This document shows, one piece after another, positions 1 through 9,117 of a DNA stretch of 64,000 bases. The first letter of the stretch is position 1, and every line of letters starts with the position of its first letter. Below the pieces are notes generated by a model. It made no database searches, was not told where the DNA came from, and saw nothing but the letters and a program-made list of their open reading frames with translations. The DNA is from Pseudaestuariivita atlantica (GTDB lineage: Bacteria > Pseudomonadota > Alphaproteobacteria > Rhodobacterales > Rhodobacteraceae): NCBI RefSeq assembly GCF_001205715.1, contig NZ_AQQZ01000007.1, forward strand, positions 176,056 through 240,055. The letters run 5' to 3'. The translations under genes and the position numbers were made by a program.

Positions 1-1
1 C

Positions 2-253
2 CATGTGCCTGACCGCCTGACGCTGGATGTGGATGCAGGCACGCGCGTCTCTCTCTACCCGCTGGCCGAGGTCCGGGGCCGCGGCACCGGCCTGCACTGG
101 CCCATCGACGGGCTGACCCTGTCACCCATGGGGCGGATCGGGACGTCGAACCGCGCGACCGGCCCGGTCACGCTGGAAATGGAGGGGGCGGGCTGCCTCG
201 TCCTGCTGCCCAGATCGTGCCTCGACGCGCTGGTCAGGGGGTTGGCGGGGTGA
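2..253 (+). CDS. thiN: Thiamine pyrophosphokinase, C-terminal fragment (5' end outside window)
   Basis: Only the last 84 codons are present; the reading frame is open to the left edge. The residues GTRVSLYPL, then GLHWPIDGL, GRIGTSNRA and the closing LVLLPR match the C-terminal thiamine-binding beta domain of thiamine pyrophosphokinase, which transfers pyrophosphate from ATP to thiamine in the cytosol to make thiamine diphosphate. The N-terminal catalytic half is missing, so the call rests on this domain alone. The 3' end overlaps the 3' end of the convergent DMT transporter gene by 20 bases. A GTG at position 5 is an internal codon, not a start. Confidence 0.75.
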   Translation, partial: HVPDRLTLDVDAGTRVSLYPLAEVRGRGTGLHWPIDGLTLSPMGRIGTSNRATGPVTLEMEGAGCLVLLPRSCLDALVRGLAG

Positions 254-1142
254 CGATGGTGACCCGCCGTTCGCGCCAGACGACGTAAAGCCCGGCGGTC
301 ATGATGACGAGAATCCCGATCGCGGCCAGACCGTTCGGCAAATCGCGGAACACGACCCAGCCGATGGCGGTGGCGAACGGTATTTCAAGGTATTGCATGG
401 GCGCCAAGGTGGCCGACGGCGCGTAGCGCAGCGACCACGTCATCAAAAGGTGCGCGGCGGTGCCAAGCAGGCCGATCGCGATCAGAAGCGTCCATTCAAA
501 GGAGGTCGGGGTCACGAAGGTCAGTCCCGCCACCCCCAGCGGATGGGTGATCAGGAAAACCGGTGCCAGCCCCACAGTCGCCATCACGCCGGACACCGCC
601 TGAAGCGAGATCGGGTCGGTCTCTTTCGCGATCTGGCGGGTGACCAGCATGAACAGGGCGAAATTGATCGCCACGACCACCGGCAGAAGGGCGGGCCAGC
701 CGACCTCGGCAAAGGAGGGCTGCACCACCATCAGCGTCCCCACGAACCCGACCGCGCAGGCGCCGAACCGCCGCCACCCGATTTCCTCTTCCAGCACGTA
801 ATGGCCGAGGATCAGCATGATGAAGGGCATGACGAAAGCAATCGCGACCGCATCGGCAAGCGGCAGGAACTTGAGCGCGGTCACCATCGCCCAGATGCCG
901 AAGACATGCATGACGGTGCGCAGCGCGGTCAGCCCCAGCACCCGACGCGACATCCGCCATGGCCGCGCGGCCAGCCAGACCAGCGGGATCAGAAGCACCG
1001 CCTGCACCGCGAAGCGCACGAAGACAAGCTGGCTGATCGGGATGGTCTGGCCGAGAATCTTGGCAACGGCATCTCCCAACGGCGCGATCGCGCAGAAGAG
1101 GAGCATCAGAATTATCCCTAGAAGCGGGCGGTCGCCTGTCAT
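234..1142 (-). CDS. DMT-superfamily transporter, EamA family
   Basis: The 302-residue protein is almost entirely hydrophobic, with about ten membrane segments arranged as two EamA repeats (about residues 7-140 and 150-288). Short basic loops such as RPWRMSRR and WRERR follow the usual inner-membrane pattern. Length and the two-repeat build match the drug/metabolite exporters of the EamA (RhaT/YdcZ-like) group. The substrate cannot be read from sequence; family members export amino acids, nucleotides or other metabolites. The start ATG at 1140-1142 has no strong Shine-Dalgarno. The gene stands alone, convergent with the thiamine pyrophosphokinase fragment, and about 100 bases from the end of the serine dehydratase gene. 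Confidence 0.85.
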   Translation of the reverse strand: MTGDRPLLGIILMLLFCAIAPLGDAVAKILGQTIPISQLVFVRFAVQAVLLIPLVWLAARPWRMSRRVLGLTALRTVMHVFGIWAMVTALKFLPLADAVAIAFVMPFIMLILGHYVLEEEIGWRRFGACAVGFVGTLMVVQPSFAEVGWPALLPVVVAINFALFMLVTRQIAKETDPISLQAVSGVMATVGLAPVFLITHPLGVAGLTFVTPTSFEWTLLIAIGLLGTAAHLLMTWSLRYAPSATLAPMQYLEIPFATAIGWVVFRDLPNGLAAIGILVIMTAGLYVVWRERRVTIVTPPTP

Positions 1143-1241
1143 GTCAAAAAGCTAAGTGCGTTTTTCTCCATTGGCAATCAGGAGTTGTGCGGAAAAGGCG
1201 AAGCTGTTGTCTCCCTGACCCTTGGTCAATCGGCGGGGTGC

Positions 1242-2609
1242 TCAACAATTGGGTATGTTGACCGCGAGACCTCCCAGAGAGGTCTCCTTGTACTTCTCGC
1301 TCATGTCCGCACCGGTCTGGCGCATCGTCTCGATGCAGGCGTCAAGCGGGACAAGGTGCGTCCCGTCGCCCCGCAGGCTGAGCGAGGCCGCCGACACCGC
1401 CTTGATCGCGCCAAGGCCGTTGCGTTCGATGCAGGGAACCTGCACGAGGCCGCGCACCGGGTCGCACGTCATGCCGAGGTGATGTTCGAGCGCGATCTCG
1501 GCGGCGTTCTCGACCTGCTCGGGCGTGCCGCCCATCACCGCGCAAAGGCCCGCCGCCGCCATCGCGCTGGCGCTGCCGACCTCCGCCTGGCACCCGGCCT
1601 CGGCGCCCGAGATCGAGGCGTTGAACTTCACCAGCCCGCCGATGGCGGCGGCGGTCATCAGGAAATCCTCCACCCGCGCTTCGGACGCGCCAGGCACGTG
1701 GTCGAGGTAATAGCGCAAGGTCGCGGGCACCACGCCCGCGGCGCCATTGGTAGGCGCGGTCACGATCTGCCCCCCGGCGGCGTTTTCCTCGTTCACCGCC
1801 ATGGCATAGACGCTGATCCAGTCGTTGATCGTGTGCGGCGCGGTCAGGTTCATGCCGCGTTCGGCCAGAAGCGCCTGGTGGATGCCGCGCGCCCGGCGCT
1901 TGACGCCAAGGCCGCCCGGCAGCGTGCCGTCCGCCTCCAGCCCGCGGTCGATGCAGTCGCGCATCACCTGCCAGACGCGCGCCACGTCCGGCGTCACGTC
2001 GCCCCGGCGCGAGCGTTCGTTGGCGCGCTTCATCTCGGCGATGGACTTGCCCGAGGTCTCGGCCATTTCCAGCATCTCGGCGGCGGTCTGGAACGGGTAG
2101 GGGACGGGCGGGCCGGTATCGGTATCGCGGCCTTCCTCAAGCTCGGCCTCGGTCAGGACGAACCCGCCGCCGATGGAATAATAGGTCTCGCTCAGGATGA
2201 CATCGCCTTGTGCATCCGTGGCTTGCAGCTGCATCCCGTTGGCGTGGCCGGGCAGGGCGGGGCCGAAATCGAACCGCAGATCGGCGCGCGGATCGAAGGC
2301 GAGCGGCGGCAGGTCGGGCGGGGTGATCGTGTGGGTGTCGCGGATCGCGGCCAGCAGGGCCTCGGCCTTCTCGTGGTCGTACCGGTCGGGCAGCACGCCT
2401 GCGAGGCCGAGGATCGTCGCCCGGTCCGTCGCGTGGCCGACACCGGTATGCGCCAGCGAGCCGTGCAGCGAGGCGCGCAACCCGTGCGCGGCGAAGGGCG
2501 CGGCGCGCAAGCGGTCGAGGAACCGGCCCGCCGCCACCATCGGCCCCATCGTGTGGGACGAGGACGGGCCGACGCCGATCTTGAACATGTCGAGGACGGA
2601 TAGGAACAT
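1242..2609 (-). CDS. sdaA: L-serine ammonia-lyase (iron-sulfur L-serine dehydratase), single chain
   Basis: A 455-residue cytosolic enzyme that deaminates L-serine to pyruvate and ammonia using a 4Fe-4S cluster. The N-terminus [20 protein letters not shown] is diagnostic of the family (beta domain). The alpha domain carries three cysteines in the conserved contexts AGCQAE (C340), MTCDPV (C382) and VPCIER (C393), the expected cluster ligands, and the chain ends in a cysteine (C455). In the family this C-terminal cysteine can sit in the active site as an autoinhibitory fourth ligand. Length agrees with fused one-chain enzymes such as E. coli SdaA (about 454). The family motif fixes the start even though no good Shine-Dalgarno is visible. 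It appears monocistronic. Confidence 0.95.
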   Translation of the reverse strand: MFLSVLDMFKIGVGPSSSHTMGPMVAAGRFLDRLRAAPFAAHGLRASLHGSLAHTGVGHATDRATILGLAGVLPDRYDHEKAEALLAAIRDTHTITPPDLPPLAFDPRADLRFDFGPALPGHANGMQLQATDAQGDVILSETYYSIGGGFVLTEAELEEGRDTDTGPPVPYPFQTAAEMLEMAETSGKSIAEMKRANERSRRGDVTPDVARVWQVMRDCIDRGLEADGTLPGGLGVKRRARGIHQALLAERGMNLTAPHTINDWISVYAMAVNEENAAGGQIVTAPTNGAAGVVPATLRYYLDHVPGASEARVEDFLMTAAAIGGLVKFNASISGAEAGCQAEVGSASAMAAAGLCAVMGGTPEQVENAAEIALEHHLGMTCDPVRGLVQVPCIERNGLGAIKAVSAASLSLRGDGTHLVPLDACIETMRQTGADMSEKYKETSLGGLAVNIPNC

Positions 2610-2711
2610 GGGATCGCGCGGTCGCCTTTGTAGACTGTTGCGCCGGTCTATTGCGCCGGGTCGCCCGATACCATCGCGAAAGCGACCGATTTGGCCGCGG
2701 AGCGCCAGACC

Positions 2712-3167
2712 TCACAGATCGAGATGCAGGACAGGCAGCCTCCGCCCCGGTACCGAACCGGAGGGCGCATGCCCCGTCACGGTGGCGCCCATGCGCTCGT
2801 AGACGGGCCTCGCGCCGGGATCGGCCTCGATCCGCAGGCGCCGCGCGCCGCGTGTCCGCGCCTTGTCGCAGGCCCAGACGAACAGCGCCCGCCCGATGCC
2901 GCGCCCCATCGCGGGCGGGTCGATGAACAGCAATTCCAGGTCCGCCCCGGCCCCGGTCACCCCCACCGCCGCGACACCCAGAAGCGCGGCACCATCGGCG
3001 GCCACCTGCATGTCGAACGCCCCGAGGTCGTGCGTGGTGAGGGTCAGCTCGTCCCGGCAGGCCTCGATGAAAGCGGCGTCATAGCCCCAATGCGCCTTGG
3101 ACCGCATGCACAGGGCAGAAAGGGCGGGAAGGTCGTCTTCGGCAGCCGCGCGAAAGCCTAGGCGCAT
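2712..3167 (-). CDS. GNAT family N-acetyltransferase
   Basis: A 151-residue single-domain protein. The central MGRGIGRALFVWA stretch (about residues 90-103) is the acetyl-CoA pyrophosphate-binding motif of GCN5-related acetyltransferases, preceded by a beta-strand pair (LGVAAVGVTG, LELLFIDP) in the usual order. The acceptor substrate is unknown. The start overlaps the stop of the upstream NifU-like gene by 10 bases, so the two are probably translationally coupled. The C-terminal half also has the arginine-rich helix and the later beta-strand (RLRIEADPGA) common in the family. Confidence 0.85.
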   Translation of the reverse strand: MRLGFRAAAEDDLPALSALCMRSKAHWGYDAAFIEACRDELTLTTHDLGAFDMQVAADGAALLGVAAVGVTGAGADLELLFIDPPAMGRGIGRALFVWACDKARTRGARRLRIEADPGARPVYERMGATVTGHAPSGSVPGRRLPVLHLDL

Positions 3168-3607
3168 GCGGCCTTTTCGGCCTCGGCCATCGCGTCCGCC
3201 GTCGCTTCGAGCGACAACAGGATCGAGGCATGGCGGTTCTTGTATTCGCGCGCAGGTTGTAAAACCTCCAGCCCGTCAAAGGGCGCGTCCGGCACCGGGC
3301 CGTCCTTTTTCAGCATCGCGCGCAGCGCGTCGCGCGCGGCTTCGACCTCGGCCCGCGTGCGTCCCACGATGGCGCGGCCCACGACCGACGCCGCCGCCTG
3401 TCCCAGCGCGCAGGCCTTCACGTCCTGCCCGTAGCCGCTGATGCGCCCGTCCTCGACGTTGATGTCGACCGTCACCGTGGAGCCGCAAAGCGGCGCGCGC
3501 TTCATCACCGTCGCGTCGGGCGCGGGCAACCGATCCGTCAACGGCATGTCGGCGGCGAGCGCAAGGATGCGCGAGGAATAGAGTTTGATCAGGTCACTGT
3601 CGGACAT
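3158..3607 (-). CDS. NifU-like / IscU-like iron-sulfur cluster assembly scaffold family protein
   Basis: The true gene is 149 residues from MSDSDLIKLYSS; the frame stays open for another 160 codons upstream, but that part has no family features and runs antisense to hisI. Two cysteines in conserved scaffold contexts, APLCGS (C41) and KACALGQ (C66), fit the NifU_N fold. The third cysteine of canonical IscU is absent at the expected C-terminal place (NRHASI), as I recall for the short alphaproteobacterial family. It may hold or pass Fe-S clusters or zinc; its actual client is not known. It is divergent from hisI across 63 bases and overlaps the GNAT gene downstream. Confidence 0.8.
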   Translation of the reverse strand: MSDSDLIKLYSSRILALAADMPLTDRLPAPDATVMKRAPLCGSTVTVDINVEDGRISGYGQDVKACALGQAAASVVGRAIVGRTRAEVEAARDALRAMLKKDGPVPDAPFDGLEVLQPAREYKNRHASILLSLEATADAMAEAEKAACA

Positions 3608-3670
3608 GGCGTTTCCCGCACGGCTGTGGTGAAAAGATAAGGCGTCGCACGAGCCAAGGAAAGGGCGAGC

Positions 3671-4030
3671 ATGGCATTCGATCCCGCAAGCCTCAGATAC
3701 GATGTCGCAGGCCTCATCCCCGCGATCGCGCAGGATCACGCCACGGGCGAGGTGCTGATGATGGCCTGGATGAATGCCGAGGCGGTGGCCCGTACGCTCG
3801 AGACGGGCCGCGTCACGTACTGGTCGCGCTCCCGGCAGGCCTTCTGGGTGAAGGGAGAGACCTCGGGCCACGTGCAGACGCTTGTCGACCTGCGCGTCGA
3901 TTGCGACCGCGACTGCCTGCTGGTGCGGGTCACGCAGGAAGGCCCCGCCTGCCACACCAACCGCCGGTCCTGTTTCTACACCGCCGTGCGGGAGGGCGAG
4001 GAAGTGGAACTGTTGCGCCCCATGGACTGA
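3671..4030 (+). CDS. hisI: Phosphoribosyl-AMP cyclohydrolase
   Basis: A 119-residue cytosolic enzyme of histidine synthesis that opens the adenine ring of phosphoribosyl-AMP to give ProFAR. The family motifs are all present: the metal-binding VDCDRDCLL (about residues 75-84) and the zinc-site [13 protein letters not shown] (about 91-103). It is the stand-alone cyclohydrolase without a fused HisE domain, as usual in Alphaproteobacteria. Spacing to the ATG is GGGCGAGC, a weak Shine-Dalgarno. No other his genes are nearby. Downstream lies a short Rhodobacterales-type intergenic repeat. Confidence 0.95.
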   Translation: MAFDPASLRYDVAGLIPAIAQDHATGEVLMMAWMNAEAVARTLETGRVTYWSRSRQAFWVKGETSGHVQTLVDLRVDCDRDCLLVRVTQEGPACHTNRRSCFYTAVREGEEVELLRPMD

Positions 4031-4056
4031 CCGGGCGGCGCGGGTCGCGCGGGCAG

Positions 4057-4091
4057 GAGCCTCCGGCGGACATATTTTGGAAGAGAAGAAG
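4057..4091 (+). repeat. Short dispersed intergenic repeat, copy 1 of 3
   Basis: The block CCTCCGGCGGACATATTT followed by a purine run (GAAGAGAAGAAG) occurs here, at 26901-26940 and at 31467-31501. Copies 1 and 3 differ by a single base over 35 bases. All are intergenic and on the same strand. Similar elements are, from memory, common in Rhodobacterales genomes; function unknown. Confidence 0.75.
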
Positions 4092-4171
4092 CGCATGGGG
4101 TGCGCGCCGGGGGCGATCCATCGCAGTTGTTTTGCGCCCGTTTAGCGTCAGGGTGGCTTTCCAGCCCGGCC

Positions 4172-5119
4172 TCAGGCAGAGCAGGACGCGCCGCCGAGGA
4201 CGCAGAACTTGGAGCAGTGGGGGTGGTTCAGGCGCACCGGGCGCTCGGCCTCTTCCAGCGTCGGGCCGAGGTCGAACTGGGCGTCGTAGGGCAGGAGCGT
4301 GCAGGCCAGCACCGTGGGCGCATCGGCGCCCTTGCGTTTCACCACCATGCGCGAGGTTGCGCACATCACGTCCGACGGGGATTTGTTCAGGATACCCCAG
4401 CAGGCGGTCGTGATCTCGGGCACGTCGACCGAGGCGTCCATTTCGGGAAAAAGCACCGTCCGGGCGGGGTGATCGGGGTCGATCGCGAACCCCTTGGCGG
4501 CGTAGAGGGCCGCGAACCCCGCCCGCGCCTCGGCTTCGGTTTCGGAAAACTCGATCCGGCCCGCGACGGTCATCGCGATCCCGGCATCGCGCAGCCAGCG
4601 CATGCCGTCGAGCGTGCGGGCAAAGGCGCCGTCGCCGCGTTCGGCATCGTGCAACGCCGCCGAATGGTGGTCGAGGGACACGCGCAGCGTCAGCTTGCCC
4701 TGATGATCGGCCTGCAGCGCCTCAAGCCCCGCGCGGACGCGCGGGCGCATCATCGGCTGCATGGCGTTCGTCAGGATCAGCACCTCGTAACCCGCCTGAA
4801 GCGCGCGCCGCGCCATCTCGATCATCTGGGGGTTCATGAAGGGCTCGCCGCCGGTGAACGCGATCTCGGTCACGGGCCAGCCGCGCGCGGTGATCTGGTC
4901 GAGATATCCCGACACCTCGTCCGCCGTCAGGTAGACCAGCGCGTCATTGGTGGGAGAGCTTTCGATGTAGCAGTTGGCGCAGGTGATGTTGCACAGCGTG
5001 CCGGTGTTGAACCACAGCGTTTTTGCGCCCATCAGCGGGACCTCGGCCCGTTCCTCGCCCTTGGCGGTCACGAACGGATCGGAGAACTTGGCAGTCTCGC
5101 CAAGAGCCTGGTCTTTCAT
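4172..5119 (-). CDS. Radical SAM protein
   Basis: A 315-residue radical SAM enzyme. The cluster motif CNITCANC gives C43, C47 and C50 (CxxxCxxC), followed by the SAM-binding AFTGGEPFMNP (about residues 88-98). The tail HCSKFCVLGGASCSA carries three more cysteines that could bind an auxiliary cluster, a short version of a SPASM/Twitch-like ending. The reaction is not identifiable; there is no adjacent peptide-precursor gene that would suggest a RiPP maturase. It diverges from zwf across 214 bases and is probably a single-gene unit. Confidence 0.85.
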   Translation of the reverse strand: MKDQALGETAKFSDPFVTAKGEERAEVPLMGAKTLWFNTGTLCNITCANCYIESSPTNDALVYLTADEVSGYLDQITARGWPVTEIAFTGGEPFMNPQMIEMARRALQAGYEVLILTNAMQPMMRPRVRAGLEALQADHQGKLTLRVSLDHHSAALHDAERGDGAFARTLDGMRWLRDAGIAMTVAGRIEFSETEAEARAGFAALYAAKGFAIDPDHPARTVLFPEMDASVDVPEITTACWGILNKSPSDVMCATSRMVVKRKGADAPTVLACTLLPYDAQFDLGPTLEEAERPVRLNHPHCSKFCVLGGASCSA

Positions 5120-5274
5120 CGGTCACTCGCCCCGCCTGCAGCACTGCCGTGCCGTGATAGACCCGCGCGGGGGGCTGCGCAAACCTTCGGCACATCACAA
5201 TGTTGCCATTGCCCGTTTGTGACATCGTGTTAGACAAGCCCCGCGAAGGCCGCTACAGGTGCGCCGACCCATTC

Positions 5275-5288
5275 CGTTAGCGCTAACG
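5275..5288. promoter_or_regulatory. Perfect 14-bp palindrome upstream of zwf, probable LacI-family operator
   Basis: CGTTAGCGCTAACG is a perfect palindrome with a central GC step, the form of operators bound by LacI/GalR-family sugar repressors. It lies 46 bases before the zwf start codon and after a weak candidate promoter (TTGCCC at 5209-5214, TAGACA at 5231-5236). A repressor bound here would block the zwf-pgl-pgi operon. The bound protein is not identified. Confidence 0.6.
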
Positions 5289-5333
5289 ACGCGCGACCGG
5301 AGCGTGGGCGGATCGAGGACAAGGAGATGGGCC

Positions 5334-6800
5334 ATGGTGTCTCGCGTCATACCGGTTGACCGGTTCGACCTCGTGATTTTCGGCGGCACGGGCGACCTTG
5401 CCCGGCGCAAGATTCTGCCGGGTCTCTACCGGCGCTTCTGCGCGGGGCAGATGCCGGACGGCGCGCGCATCATCGGCGCGGCGCGGTCCGACCTCGACCG
5501 CGGGGCCTTCCAGGACATGGTGCGCGACGCGATCACCGAATTCGGAACGGGGGCGCCCTGCGAAGGCGCGACGCTCGACGACTTCCTCGAAACCCTCGAC
5601 TACATGCGCGTCGATGCGCGGGGCGAGGACGGGTGGGACGCGCTGAAGGACATGTTGCGCGATGATTCCGACGTTGTCCGCGCCTTCTATTTCTCGGTCG
5701 GTCCGGGCCTCTTCGGCGACATCGCCGCGCGCCTGCAAAGCCATGGCCTTGCCACCGAGGACAGCCGCGTCGTGGTGGAAAAGCCGTTCGGCCGCGATCT
5801 GGGCAGCGCGCGTGCGCTGAACGCCGACCTCGCCCAGCATTTCCGCGAGGACCAGATTTATCGCATCGACCATTACCTCGGGAAAGAGACGGTTCAGAAC
5901 CTGATGGCGGTGCGGTTTGGCAACGTGCTGTTCGAACCGCTCTGGAACGCGCAATTCGTCGATCACATCCAGATCACCGTGGCGGAAACCGTCAGCGTCG
6001 AGGGGCGGGGCGCCTATTACGACAAGTCCGGCGCGATGCGGGACATGGTGCAGAACCACCTGATGCAGCTGTTGTGCCTGATCGCGATGGAGCCGCCGTC
6101 GCGGTTCGACCCGGACGCCGTGCGCGATGAAAAGCTGAAGGTCATCCGCGCGCTTGCGCCCGTCGAGCCGCACCACATCGTGCGCGGCCAGTACGAGGCG
6201 GGCGGCGGCGTGGCGAGCTACCGCGACCATGCCGAGAACCCCAAGAGCTTCACCGAAAGCTTCATCGCCCTGCGTTGTCATATCGAGAACTGGCGCTGGG
6301 CGGGCGTGCCCTTCTACCTGCGGACCGGCAAGCGGATGAAGGCGCGCATGTCCGAGATCACGGTTGTCTTCAAACCTACCCGCCATTCGATCTTCGACAT
6401 CGGCGAGGGCGAGGACGTACATTCCAACATGCTCCATATCCGGCTCCAGCCGAACGAGGGCATGACGCTGGACGTGACCATCAAGGAGCCGGGGCCAGGG
6501 GGCATGCGCCTTGTCACGGTTCCTCTCGACATGACCTTTTCCGAGGCGCTGGGACCCGAGGCAGAGGACGTGCCGGACGCCTATGAGCGCCTCATCATGG
6601 ACGTGATCCGCGGCAACCAGACGCTGTTCATGCGCGGGGACGAGGTGGAAGCGGCCTGGGCCTGGACCGACCCGATCATCGCCGGCTGGGAGGCCCGCGC
6701 CGACGTGCCGAAACCCTATGAACCGGGCAGTTCGGGGCCGGAAGACGCGCTGATGCTGATGCACCGCGACGGGCGCCGGTGGCGGGAGATCAAAGCATGA
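5334..6800 (+). CDS. zwf: Glucose-6-phosphate 1-dehydrogenase
   Basis: A 488-residue enzyme that oxidises glucose 6-phosphate to 6-phosphogluconolactone with NADP (or NAD), feeding the oxidative pentose phosphate and Entner-Doudoroff routes. The dinucleotide motif FGGTGDLARRK is at residues 16-26 and the active-site signature RIDHYLGKE places the catalytic D179-H180. The ATG at 5334 is preceded by AAGGAG at good spacing; an upstream in-frame ATG at 5259 would span the operator palindrome and is rejected. The stop overlaps the start of pgl (ATGA), so the two are translationally coupled. Confidence 0.96.
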   Translation: MVSRVIPVDRFDLVIFGGTGDLARRKILPGLYRRFCAGQMPDGARIIGAARSDLDRGAFQDMVRDAITEFGTGAPCEGATLDDFLETLDYMRVDARGEDGWDALKDMLRDDSDVVRAFYFSVGPGLFGDIAARLQSHGLATEDSRVVVEKPFGRDLGSARALNADLAQHFREDQIYRIDHYLGKETVQNLMAVRFGNVLFEPLWNAQFVDHIQITVAETVSVEGRGAYYDKSGAMRDMVQNHLMQLLCLIAMEPPSRFDPDAVRDEKLKVIRALAPVEPHHIVRGQYEAGGGVASYRDHAENPKSFTESFIALRCHIENWRWAGVPFYLRTGKRMKARMSEITVVFKPTRHSIFDIGEGEDVHSNMLHIRLQPNEGMTLDVTIKEPGPGGMRLVTVPLDMTFSEALGPEAEDVPDAYERLIMDVIRGNQTLFMRGDEVEAAWAWTDPIIAGWEARADVPKPYEPGSSGPEDALMLMHRDGRRWREIKA

Positions 6801-7468
6801 GCCTGATCGCCTATGCCGACCGCGACGCGCTGATGGCGGCGCTGGCCGCGCGGCTGGCGGACGATCTGCGCATGGCGATGGGCCGCCGCGACCGGGTGAC
6901 GCTGTGCGTGCCGGGGGGCACCACGCCGGGCCCGATCTTTGACCGGCTGACCGAGACGCCGCTCGACTGGTCGCGCGTCGACGTGCTGCTGAACGACGAA
7001 CGCTGGGTGCCCGAGGATCACGAACGCTCCAACACGCGGCTGTTACGCGAGCGCCTGCTGGTGGGCAAGGCGGCGGATGCGGGCTATTTGCCGCTTTACG
7101 CGCCCGCTGATGCGCCCGAGGATGCGCTCGATGACCTGTCGGGCGCGATCGAGGCGCGGTTGCCGCTGGACGTGGTGCTGCTGGGCATGGGCGCGGACAT
7201 GCACACCGCCTCGCTCTTCCCCGGTGCCGATCAACTGGACGCGGCGCTGGCCGAGGACGCGCCCGTCCTGCTCGCCATGCGCGCGCCCGGTGCGCCCGAG
7301 CCGCGCATCACCCTGTCGGCGCGCGTCCTGAACACCGCCGCCGCCCGGCACATCGTCATCACTGGCGAGGAAAAGCGCGCCGCCTATGACCGCGCGCTGG
7401 TCCTGTCGCCCGCCGAGGCCCCCGTAGCCGCCGTCTTGCCCGGTGCCACGGTCCACTGGGCCCCGTAA
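6797..7468 (+). CDS. pgl: 6-phosphogluconolactonase
   Basis: A 223-residue enzyme hydrolysing 6-phosphogluconolactone to 6-phosphogluconate. Family motifs are [15 protein letters not shown] (about residues 36-50), [14 protein letters not shown] (about 66-79) and [16 protein letters not shown] (about 131-146). In the last motif the usual [10 protein letters not shown] reads [10 protein letters not shown], a small deviation next to the catalytic histidine. The ATG overlaps the zwf stop codon. It lies between zwf and pgi, which confirms its step in the pathway. Confidence 0.94.
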   Translation: MSLIAYADRDALMAALAARLADDLRMAMGRRDRVTLCVPGGTTPGPIFDRLTETPLDWSRVDVLLNDERWVPEDHERSNTRLLRERLLVGKAADAGYLPLYAPADAPEDALDDLSGAIEARLPLDVVLLGMGADMHTASLFPGADQLDAALAEDAPVLLAMRAPGAPEPRITLSARVLNTAAARHIVITGEEKRAAYDRALVLSPAEAPVAAVLPGATVHWAP

Positions 7469-7484
7469 GCCAAGGAGACCACCC

Positions 7485-9083
7485 ATGTGGGACGCTCTGA
7501 AAACCTATGCCGGCACCATCGCCGACCGCCGCATCGACAGCCTGTTCGATGATCCCGACCGCGCGGGCGGGTTCTCGACCCGGATGGGTGACATGCTGTT
7601 CGACTATTCCAAGACGCAACTGGACGACACCGCCCGCAAGATGCTTCTGGACGTGGCCCGCGCCGCCGGGGTCGAAGCCGCACGCGACGCCATGTTCGCG
7701 GGCGCGCCGATCAACGACACCGAAGGCCGCGCCGTCCTGCACACCGCCCTGCGCAACCTCGACGGCGGGCCGGTGACGGTGGAAGGCGAGGATGTCATGC
7801 CAGGCGTTCTCGACACGCTGGCGCGGATGGAGGCCTTCGCCACCGCCGTCCGCGATGGCAGCTTTGCCGGGCAGGGCGGGCAGATCACCGACGTGGTCAA
7901 TATTGGCATCGGCGGGTCCGACCTTGGCCCCGCGATGGCGACGCTGGCGCTGGCGCCCTACCACGATGGCCCGCGCTGCCATTTCGTGTCGAACGTGGAT
8001 GGCGCGCATATCGCCGACACCGTGCGCGGGCTGGACCCGGCCACGACGCTGGTGATCGTCGCCTCCAAGACCTTCACCACGATCGAAACCATGACCAACG
8101 CCCGCACCGCGCGCGCATGGATGTCCGACACCGTAACCGACCCCGCCGCGCAATTCGCGGCCCTGTCCTCGGCCGAGGACAAGACGGCGGAGTTCGGCAT
8201 CGACCCCTCGCGCGTCTTCGGGTTCGAAGACTGGGTCGGCGGGCGCTATTCCATGTGGGGACCCATCGGCCTGTCGCTGATGATCGCCGTCGGGCCCGAC
8301 GCCTTCCGCGCCATGCTGCGCGGAGCGCAGGCGATGGACCGGCACTTCCGCAGCGCCGATCTGGCCGAGAACATGCCGGTGATGCTGGCGCTTGTGGGCA
8401 TGTGGCACAACCAGGTGATGGATTACGCCACCCGCGCCGTCCTGCCCTATGACCAGCGCCTGTCGCGGCTGCCCGCCTACCTGCAACAGCTGGAGATGGA
8501 GAGCAACGGCAAGGGCGTCGCCCGCGACGGCACCACGCTGCCCTACCATTCCGGCCCCGTCGTCTGGGGAGAGCCGGGCACCAACGGCCAGCACGCCTTC
8601 TACCAGCTGATCCACCAGGGCACGCGGGTGATCCCCTGCGAGTTCATGGTCGCAGCGCAAGGGCATGAGCCGGAATTGCAGCACCACCACAACCTGCTGG
8701 TCGCCAACTGCCTCGCGCAGTCCGAAGCCCTGATGCGGGGCCGGACGCTGGACGAGGCGCGCGCCAAGGTCGCGGGCAAGTTCGACGGCGACGAGCTGGA
8801 GCGGCAGGCCCGCCACCGCGTCTTCCCGGGCAACCGCCCGTCGACCACGCTGGTCTATCCGCAACTCACGCCCGAGATCTTCGGCCAGATCGTGGCGCTC
8901 TACGAACACCGCGTGTTCGTCGAAGGCGTGATCCTCGGCATCAACTCGTTCGACCAGTGGGGCGTGGAACTGGGCAAGGAACTGGCGACGGCCCTTGGCC
9001 CCGTCGTGACGGGCGAAGAAGGGACCGATGGCAAGGACGGCTCCACCGCGCAGCTTGTCGACTACATCCTCGCGCGCCGCTGA
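7485..9083 (+). CDS. pgi: Glucose-6-phosphate isomerase
   Basis: A 532-residue cytosolic enzyme interconverting glucose 6-phosphate and fructose 6-phosphate; in bacteria using the Entner-Doudoroff pathway it also cycles triose phosphates back to glucose 6-phosphate. The signatures [13 protein letters not shown] and [15 protein letters not shown] are intact, and the closing [14 protein letters not shown] is the second PROSITE-type signature. AAGGAG at 7472-7477 fixes the ATG at 7485, 16 bases after the pgl stop. It is the last gene of the zwf operon and is followed by a perfect hairpin. Confidence 0.96.
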   Translation: MWDALKTYAGTIADRRIDSLFDDPDRAGGFSTRMGDMLFDYSKTQLDDTARKMLLDVARAAGVEAARDAMFAGAPINDTEGRAVLHTALRNLDGGPVTVEGEDVMPGVLDTLARMEAFATAVRDGSFAGQGGQITDVVNIGIGGSDLGPAMATLALAPYHDGPRCHFVSNVDGAHIADTVRGLDPATTLVIVASKTFTTIETMTNARTARAWMSDTVTDPAAQFAALSSAEDKTAEFGIDPSRVFGFEDWVGGRYSMWGPIGLSLMIAVGPDAFRAMLRGAQAMDRHFRSADLAENMPVMLALVGMWHNQVMDYATRAVLPYDQRLSRLPAYLQQLEMESNGKGVARDGTTLPYHSGPVVWGEPGTNGQHAFYQLIHQGTRVIPCEFMVAAQGHEPELQHHHNLLVANCLAQSEALMRGRTLDEARAKVAGKFDGDELERQARHRVFPGNRPSTTLVYPQLTPEIFGQIVALYEHRVFVEGVILGINSFDQWGVELGKELATALGPVVTGEEGTDGKDGSTAQLVDYILARR

Positions 9084-9087
9084 GCGG

Positions 9088-9115
9088 GGCAAAATTTTCG
9101 CAGGAAAATTTTGCC
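9088..9115. terminator. Perfect AT-rich hairpin between convergent genes
   Basis: GGCAAAATTTTC (9088-9099) and GAAAATTTTGCC (9104-9115) form a perfect 12-bp stem around a 4-base loop. It lies 4 bases after the pgi stop and 2 bases before the stop of the convergent protease gene, so it could end transcription from both sides. There is no separate U-tract; the T runs are inside the stem. Confidence 0.7.
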
Positions 9116-9117
9116 GC

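Noticed and set aside
1143..1241. Search for a riboswitch or small RNA before the DMT transporter
   Set aside because: The 99 bases show no stable hairpin pair or known aptamer core.
3608..4096. N-terminal extension of the NifU-like gene over hisI
   Set aside because: The 163 extra codons run antisense to hisI and carry no domain; the family start is MSDSDLIKLYSS.
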